In this document: one piece after another, positions 15,073 to 20,024 of the stretch
Position numbering within the stretch: the first letter of the stretch is position 1
How the letters are laid out: the number at the start of each line of letters is the position of its first letter
Origin: Thioalkalivibrio nitratireducens
GTDB lineage: Bacteria; Pseudomonadota; Gammaproteobacteria; Ectothiorhodospirales; Ectothiorhodospiraceae
Assembly (NCBI GenBank): GCA_011390385.1
Contig: JAABSN010000049.1
Span: 1 to 20,024 of the forward strand
Length of the DNA: 20,024 nt
Reading direction: 5' to 3'
Program-made: the position numbers and the translations under genes
The notes under the pieces: model-generated
Database searches by the model: none
What the model saw: the letters and a program-made list of their open reading frames with translations, nothing else
What the model was told of the DNA's origin: nothing

Positions 15073-15290
15073 GTCGTGATCGCTCCTTGGCCTGTGCCAA
15101 GTATGCCATGATCGCGGCCGCTCCATGGCCTCGCGTCCCGATCCGGCTAAGTCGGACCGGCGTGTGATGGCCCGTTTTCGGCGGCCGGCGGGGCTGTCCG
15201 GCATGGCTCGATTCACGGTCCGGACCCGCTCGCTGTATGCGTGGGCGCTATCCATGCCGGCGATGCGATCATGCAACAGAAGGCCGACTG
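15073..15290. promoter_or_regulatory. divergent intergenic region between gshB and the FimL/ChpA-like gene
   Basis: This 218 nt region must hold the promoters of two divergent transcripts. I see no strong -35/-10 pair. On the minus strand GCATACTTG (near 15100) is a possible -10 for gshB. On the plus side AGAAGG (about 15278-15283) serves as ribosome binding site for the start at 15291. Confidence 0.4.
15086..15101 (-). repeat. small hairpin abutting the gshB ribosome binding site
   Basis: CTTGGC (15086-15091) and GCCAAG (15096-15101) form a perfect 6 bp stem with a 4 nt loop. On the minus strand the second arm runs directly into AAGGAG, so the hairpin includes part of the gshB ribosome binding site and could modulate translation. 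Confidence 0.3.
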
Positions 15291-17396
15291 ATGAATATGG
15301 ATACCGGAACCTGGGATCACGGTGAGCTGGAGGACCTTTTCTTCTGGCTTCAGCGGGTACTGCAGAAATATGCCGAAAATCCCCAGTGTCAGGAATGTCT
15401 GGGGCTTGCGGGGGATGGTCTTGCCCAGATCCGTCTTGGGCTCGACGCCGTTGGGCGGGATGATGTGGTGCAATTGTGCGAGGAGATGCACCGGGTGGTG
15501 GCGGCTCTCTCGGAAGGGCGCGTCGAACCGACACCGGAAGGTACCGAACTCCTGGTGCGCTCGGCACTGCAATTGTCCGGTCCGATTGGCTTGGCCACTG
15601 CCGGCCCGGAACGTCTCGCCCGCGTGCTGTTGCCCCTGGTCAACGATTTGCGCCAGTTGCGCGGGGCCGGCGCCCTGATGACCCCGGCCATCGTGATGGC
15701 GCCAAGCGGCGCGTCTGGCCTCCGTCCGCCATCTGTTTCTAGCGTCTCCCCGCAGCCCGGCGCCGAGAACGGCTGGGTTCAGTCGTTACGTGAGACGCGC
15801 AAGCGGTTTCAGCGTGGCTTGCTCGAACTCCTGCAGGGACGCGATCTGGATGGTGCGACTCGCCGCCTCGCGGAAACATCGGGAGCGATCGCGCAGGTTC
15901 TGCCGGCCGGCGATCTGGGCGAGCTGTTCCGGCTTGCGGCCCGGTTGGCGCTTGTTCTGGGCCAGGGCACAGATGGAGTCGCCGATTCGGCCAAGCCGTT
16001 GCTGGGTCGTGTCGACCGGCAACTGGGTAATGCCCTGCGCCAGGCCGAATCCGCACTGGCCGGAGGTCGCGATCCGGCGTCCGAGGTGTTTGCGGTCGAT
16101 CACGACCTGACCGGAATGCTCGAGGCGGTTCTGCGGGTGCAGGAGGATACCGCGGCGGGTCCCACCGTTTTCGCCCGTTCGGCGATGCCGGCTGCTCGGA
16201 TGATTCACGATGTCGAGGTTGCCGCGAAAGCGCAGTCCGCGGACGAAACGGCAACGGCAACGGCAACGGATCACGGGCATGGTGAGTCGACTGAGGCGCG
16301 ACCGGAGCCCGCCATTTCCGGGTCTGCGCAGGAGGCTTCAATATCCAGGCCGATGGTCCGGGATGCGGATCTCGATGACGCAAGGTCAGGAACTGCGGCA
16401 CGCCGATACCCGGCACCACTGGTCTATGATCGGGAGGTGCTGGAGGAGCGGGTTCTGGCGCCCGGCATGCCGGCCCCGGAGCCGGAATGGACCGCTGTTC
16501 TGGATGCCGCCGTCAGTACTCTGCGGGAGGCGTCTCTCGGGAGTCGTGCGGCACCCGCGAATACCGTTGCGGTCGAGTCCATTGCGGATGGTTTTCGCGC
16601 GCTTCATGAGCACGCCCGCGGTGTGGCCCCGAGACTGGGCGAATTCGCCCGGATTCTCGAGTACTTCGTTGCCGCGTCGATAGCGGCCGGTCCCCGTATC
16701 GACGCGGAGGCAGCGCAGGTCATCGAAGATGCGATGAACGTATTGCCCGGACTGTCGACTGAGGTGCGCTCGGCCAGTGCCGCAATCACGCCGGTTGCCG
16801 ATATCGTTCTGCGCGTGGAAGCCATCATCGAGGAAGGCTTTGAGAACCCGGTCATGGAACCGGAGTCTGCCGGGTCAGAAGTCGATGATTCGGACAAGCT
16901 GGCGCGCATGCGCCGCCAGGGCGGTGCGGAAATGGCACGGCTCGCAGCGGCTTTTGCGGCTTTGGACGGCGGCACGGAGCAGGCGCGCGCCGATTCCGCC
17001 AACGGATTGCCCCCGGCCGAGGCAGCGCTGGAGGCCGCCCTTTCCAGGACCGCCGAAGTGGCTGCCTGGCATCCACGCGTGGTCGATGCGCTGACCCAGG
17101 TGGCCGGACACACGCAGATGCTGGAAAGGGTCGTGGCTCGCCTCCGGTCTGGTTTCGGTGGGGGGCAGGCCGTGGGCGGGCCGTTCTCGGAACCTGGTGG
17201 TGAACCTCCGGCATACGGGGACGATCCCGGGCAGGCGCTGGAAGAACTCGAACAATTGCATCTTGCGATCGGTACAGCGGTGGGCAACGCATCTGCGGCG
17301 CTACTTCAGCAGCACCGCGCCATCAAGGAACTCCAGGACCGGTTGTCTGCAGACGCCCGGGGCACGGATTCCGGGCCGCCGAGCTTCAAGCGATAG
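15291..17396 (+). CDS. FimL / ChpA N-terminal-like Hpt-type scaffold protein
   Basis: This 701-residue protein resembles the N-terminal part of ChpA, the CheA-like kinase of the type IV pilus chemosensory system, and its relative FimL. Similar segments are LLVRSALQLSG (88-98), RVLLPLVNDLRQLRGAG (111-127), and RKRFQRGLLELLQGRD (170-185) within a helical domain. A low-complexity Ala/Thr/Glu linker (about 310-375) follows. A second helical domain (about 400-515) resembles a histidine phosphotransfer domain (FRALHEHARGVAPRLGEFAR) without the canonical H-x-x-K-G spacing. There is no CheA kinase, CheW or receiver domain, so it is likely a non-catalytic scaffold. I chose the ATG at 15291 (AGAAGG 7 nt upstream). 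In Pseudomonas, pilG-pilH-pilI-pilJ-chpA follow gshB; here only this gene does. The family call is by eye and moderate. Confidence 0.7.
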   Translation: MNMDTGTWDHGELEDLFFWLQRVLQKYAENPQCQECLGLAGDGLAQIRLGLDAVGRDDVVQLCEEMHRVVAALSEGRVEPTPEGTELLVRSALQLSGPIGLATAGPERLARVLLPLVNDLRQLRGAGALMTPAIVMAPSGASGLRPPSVSSVSPQPGAENGWVQSLRETRKRFQRGLLELLQGRDLDGATRRLAETSGAIAQVLPAGDLGELFRLAARLALVLGQGTDGVADSAKPLLGRVDRQLGNALRQAESALAGGRDPASEVFAVDHDLTGMLEAVLRVQEDTAAGPTVFARSAMPAARMIHDVEVAAKAQSADETATATATDHGHGESTEARPEPAISGSAQEASISRPMVRDADLDDARSGTAARRYPAPLVYDREVLEERVLAPGMPAPEPEWTAVLDAAVSTLREASLGSRAAPANTVAVESIADGFRALHEHARGVAPRLGEFARILEYFVAASIAAGPRIDAEAAQVIEDAMNVLPGLSTEVRSASAAITPVADIVLRVEAIIEEGFENPVMEPESAGSEVDDSDKLARMRRQGGAEMARLAAAFAALDGGTEQARADSANGLPPAEAALEAALSRTAEVAAWHPRVVDALTQVAGHTQMLERVVARLRSGFGGGQAVGGPFSEPGGEPPAYGDDPGQALEELEQLHLAIGTAVGNASAALLQQHRAIKELQDRLSADARGTDSGPPSFKR
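16248..16268 (+). repeat. ACGGCA tandem repeat in the linker of the FimL/ChpA-like gene
   Basis: Three copies of the hexamer ACGGCA plus a final ACG encode alternating Thr-Ala (residues about 320-326) in the disordered linker. Being a multiple of three, copy changes would keep the frame and only alter linker length. Confidence 0.6.
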
Positions 17397-17482
17397 ATGG
17401 CCCGCCTCTGGTGTCCCCGTTCGATCAACTGCTCAGTGGGAACAACGTGTGGCGCGACTCCCATGCCTCGCACGGCCGACCG

Positions 17483-18241
17483 TCAAGCCCCAGCATTTGC
17501 CAGATCGCCGTAGAACACCTGCAGGACGGTCAGGGCGACGATGCTGGCGGTTTCCGTGCGCAGTATTCGTGGGCCGAGCCGCAGACCGAGGAAACCCAGC
17601 GAACGCGCGTGTTCCACTTCCTCCGGGTCCAGCCCACCCTCGGGTCCGACCAACACACTGATGGTGCCGGCTCCCGGGTCCGGGTGGTCTCTGCGCAGCG
17701 CATCGGGATCGATGCCCCCGGGGTCGGCGACGATCCGCATCCCCGGCGCGGGCAATACCTGCAGCGCTGCCAGGAGATCCTGCGGGTCCAGAAGCCTGGG
17801 GAGCTCGTTACGGCCACATTGCTCGGCCGCTGCGTTGAGCACGCCCCGCCAGTGCTGCAGTTTGCTGTCCAGGCGCCGGTGACCGGCACCGGACAGGCTG
17901 CGAACACTCAACACTGGCCAGATTTCGGTAGCGCCGAGTTCTACCGCCTTCTGGATCGCGAGGTCCATGTGGTCGCCCCTGGCAATCCCCTGGAGCAGCC
18001 GTAGCGGTAATGTCGGAGTGGTCGGCGGGGCCGCGATACCTGCCAACTGTACCGAACCGGACCGACGACCGGAGAGCATCAGCGTGGCGTTGTGTTCGCT
18101 CCCCCTGCCGTCGAAGACCCGGCACGCGGCGCCGTCGCGGAGTCGCAGGACCGATACCGCGTGGCGCAACGTGTCCGGGGGTAGTTCCAGACGCTGTCCG
18201 GGGGCCAGTTCGGTCTCGATCAAAAGCCGCGGACCGCGCAT
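17483..18241 (-). CDS. rsmE: 16S rRNA (uracil-1498-N3)-methyltransferase
   Basis: RsmE methylates U1498 of 16S rRNA on assembled 30S subunits using SAM. The 252-residue protein has an N-terminal PUA-like part beginning MRGPRLLIE and the C-terminal SPOUT knot: LLQGIARGDHMDLAIQKAVE, GATEIWPVLSVRS, ISVLVGPEGGLDPEEVEHAR and LGPRILRTETASIVAL. Length and motifs are typical. The ATG at 18241 is preceded directly by an in-frame GTG (18244); the family's usual M-R start favours the ATG. It begins 9 nt after the metF stop, so the two are probably co-transcribed. It converges with the FimL/ChpA-like gene, 86 nt away, where no clear terminator is visible. Confidence 0.95.
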   Translation of the reverse strand: MRGPRLLIETELAPGQRLELPPDTLRHAVSVLRLRDGAACRVFDGRGSEHNATLMLSGRRSGSVQLAGIAAPPTTPTLPLRLLQGIARGDHMDLAIQKAVELGATEIWPVLSVRSLSGAGHRRLDSKLQHWRGVLNAAAEQCGRNELPRLLDPQDLLAALQVLPAPGMRIVADPGGIDPDALRRDHPDPGAGTISVLVGPEGGLDPEEVEHARSLGFLGLRLGPRILRTETASIVALTVLQVFYGDLANAGA

Positions 18242-18250
18242 CACCGTCGG

Positions 18251-19108
18251 TCAGGCTCCCTGCTTCAGGTTCTTCCAGACGGCCTCGGAGGCTGCCGCCT
18301 GGTTCATGGAATAGAAATGGAGTCCGGGTGCGCCTTCGTCCAGCAACCTCTGGCACAGTCGGGTGACCACCTCGGTGCCGAAGGCGCGGATCGATGCCGT
18401 GTCGTCACCATAGGCCTCGAGGCGTTTGCGGATGAATCGCGGGATCTCCGCGCCGCAGGCATCCGAGAAGCGTGCCAGTTGTGTGTAGTTGGTGATGGGC
18501 ATGATCCCTGGAATGATCGGGATGTCCACACCCTTTGCTCTCACGCGTTCGAGGAAGAAGGCGTAGGCGTCGGGGTTGTAGAAATACTGCGTGATTGCCG
18601 AGTCAGCCCCGGCAGCCGCCTTTTGACAGAAGTGCTTCAAGTCCTTTTCCGCATTCGCGGCCTGCGGGTGGACCTCAGGATAGGCCGCGACCTCGATCCG
18701 GAAATGATCCCCGAACTCTTCCCGGATGAATCGCACCAGCTCCACCGCGAAGCGGAACTCACCGAGTCCGCCGCCCGTACCCGAGGGCAGGTCGCCACGC
18801 AACGCGACCAGTCGGCGTAGCCCATGATCGCGGTAAACCTGCAACAGATCCCTGAGCTCGGAGCGCGATGATGAGATGCATGAGATATGCGGAGCGGCAT
18901 CGATATCGCTCTCGCTCTGTATCTCCAGCACCGTCTCCAGAGTGCGGTCGCGAGTGGAACCACCAGCCCCGAAGGTCACCGAGAAATACTCGGGTTTCAA
19001 AGCGGCAAGGCGAGCGCGGGCTTTGCGCAGGCGCGCAGCTCCCTCCGCGTTCTTGGGTGGGAAGAATTCGAAACTGAACACCGGATCGGTATTCGTTTGT
19101 TGCTTCAT
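18251..19108 (-). CDS. metF: methylenetetrahydrofolate reductase
   Basis: MetF is an FAD enzyme that reduces 5,10-methylene-THF to 5-methyl-THF, the methyl donor for methionine synthesis. The 285-residue protein shows the N-terminal FSFEFFPPKNAEGAARL with the catalytic Glu, SVTFGAGGSTRDRTLETV, LVALRGDLPSGTG, VAAYPEVHPQA, DSAITQYFYNPDAY, and IPIIPGIMPITNYTQLARFS. These and the length match bacterial MetF. The ATG at 19108 has a good ribosome binding site, GAGGA, 6 nt upstream. It lies downstream of ahcY on the same strand, a common pairing in the SAM cycle, but with a 499 nt spacer. Confidence 0.97.
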   Translation of the reverse strand: MKQQTNTDPVFSFEFFPPKNAEGAARLRKARARLAALKPEYFSVTFGAGGSTRDRTLETVLEIQSESDIDAAPHISCISSSRSELRDLLQVYRDHGLRRLVALRGDLPSGTGGGLGEFRFAVELVRFIREEFGDHFRIEVAAYPEVHPQAANAEKDLKHFCQKAAAGADSAITQYFYNPDAYAFFLERVRAKGVDIPIIPGIMPITNYTQLARFSDACGAEIPRFIRKRLEAYGDDTASIRAFGTEVVTRLCQRLLDEGAPGLHFYSMNQAAASEAVWKNLKQGA

Positions 19109-19467
19109 GTTGTGTCCTCAAGAGATTGGGAATAGATACAGGTGCCGTCCGGTTCTGTCGTCGCGGGTGTCGGTCGAGTGCACCGATCCATAGCTCCGCG
19201 CGCAGTAACCCCCAGAAAAGGGTCGGCATGGAAGACGAGTACGGCAGTTTCCACCATTCGGAGAGCTCCCATATCGAGGTGCCGGCCGCTGATTCGCGCC
19301 ATGCAGTGGTTGGCCACCTTGGTCCTTGACCTATCCGGACTCCGTTCCGCAGTCCCCGTCCTTTCGACCAGGGCCGGGATCCGCAGGGCTGACGGATCGC
19401 CCCGACGCGCCGAAACGCCCGCCAATCCTCGATCAGCGGGGCTGTTTGTACATGCGCAAAGGCGGAT

Positions 19468-19486
19468 TCCGAGTGACGGACTCGGA
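19468..19486. repeat. short hairpin in the ahcY-metF spacer
   Basis: TCCGAGT (19468-19474) and ACTCGGA (19480-19486) form a perfect 7 bp stem with a 5 nt loop. It has no following U run on either strand. Confidence 0.3.
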
Positions 19487-19560
19487 TCAGGGCGCCGTCC
19501 GCAGCCGAAACGGGCTACTGCGAGAACGCAGCAGCACGTGGCGCGACGGAGGCCGCCACG

Positions 19561-19578
19561 CGGGAATTCCATTTCCCG
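19561..19578 (-). terminator. weak hairpin downstream of ahcY
   Basis: CGGGAA (19561-19566) and TTCCCG (19573-19578) can pair around a 6 nt loop, 29 nt after the ahcY stop. The stem is short and no U tract follows on the minus strand, so it is at best a weak or factor-assisted terminator. Confidence 0.2.
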
Positions 19579-19607
19579 TTGCTTCGGTGGAGACGCCGGG
19601 CGCCCGT

Positions 19608-20024
<417 letters not shown>

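Larger units (their letters stand above)
19109..19607. other. 499 nt spacer between ahcY and metF with no convincing gene
   Basis: Both flanking genes are on the minus strand. A minus-strand frame from 19572 would encode 155 residues and end in an ATGA overlap with the metF start, but it uses many rare codons (AGG, CGA, GGA, ACA), is rich in Arg and Cys, and shows no known motif. A plus-strand frame (19142-19633) is similarly unconvincing. I see no match to SAM or SAH riboswitch consensus. The region probably contains the metF promoter and leader; no clear -35/-10 pair stands out. Confidence 0.5.

Noticed and set aside
15073..15567. 165-residue N-terminal extension of gshB
   Set aside because: It overlaps the start of the divergent FimL/ChpA-like gene and has no glutathione synthetase similarity; the ATG at 15072 gives the normal length.
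17355..17376. GCCCGG / CCGGGC hairpin as terminator at the end of the FimL/ChpA-like gene
   Set aside because: It lies inside the coding region before the stop, and no U-rich run follows on either strand.
19105..19572. 155-residue minus-strand open frame upstream of metF
   Set aside because: It overlaps the metF start as ATGA, but its codons include many AGG, CGA, GGA and ACA, it is rich in Arg and Cys, and no domain or membrane segment is visible.

Overview
This 20 kb window is GC-rich, densely packed chromosomal DNA of a gammaproteobacterium. The gene order is close to a neighbourhood known from Pseudomonas: a DUF4426 gene, yggT-proC-yggS, divergent pilT-pilU, then pyrX(pyrC')-pyrB-pyrR-ruvX-yqgE-tonB-gshB. 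The added genes (pyrK, an apbE/NusG-II/Gx cluster, a third PilT-like ATPase) suggest a non-Pseudomonas lineage, perhaps Chromatiales/Ectothiorhodospiraceae; that placement is inference. I see no insertion sequence, prophage, CRISPR array, tRNA or rRNA gene.

Layout. Positions 1-2787 (minus strand) hold the 5' part of a DUF4426 secreted protein, then yggT, proC and yggS; yggS and proC share an ATGA stop/start. Positions 3062-6467 (plus) hold three consecutive PilT-family ATPases: PilT, PilU and a third PilU-like protein. Positions 6530-15072 (minus) form one 11-gene unit transcribed gshB, apbE, NusG-II, Gx, tonB, yqgE, ruvX, pyrR, pyrB, pyrX, pyrK, with many stop/start overlaps. Positions 15291-17396 (plus) encode a 701-residue protein resembling the N-terminal region of ChpA, or FimL. 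Positions 17483-20024 (minus) hold rsmE and metF, a 499 nt spacer, and the 3' part of ahcY.

How the genes connect. The pyrimidine block encodes aspartate transcarbamoylase (PyrB), a dihydroorotase-like partner that has lost metal ligands (PyrX), the PRPP-binding regulator PyrR, and the iron-sulfur flavoprotein subunit of a class 1B dihydroorotate dehydrogenase (PyrK). The retraction ATPases, the TonB protein (whose Pseudomonas syntenic counterpart has been linked to twitching) and the FimL/ChpA-like scaffold point to type IV pilus motility and its control. ApbE, the NusG-II protein and the Gx membrane protein look like an envelope flavin/quinone redox module inserted between gshB and tonB. 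MetF and AhcY belong to the methionine/SAM cycle.

The most interesting items are the apbE-NusG-II-Gx insertion, the orphan FimL/ChpA-like gene where Pseudomonas has the pilGHIJ-chpA cluster, the pyrK addition to a pyrB-pyrX locus, and the third retraction ATPase. I found no evidence for a wholly unknown system. Functions are assigned by recognising family motifs by eye; no database search was run.
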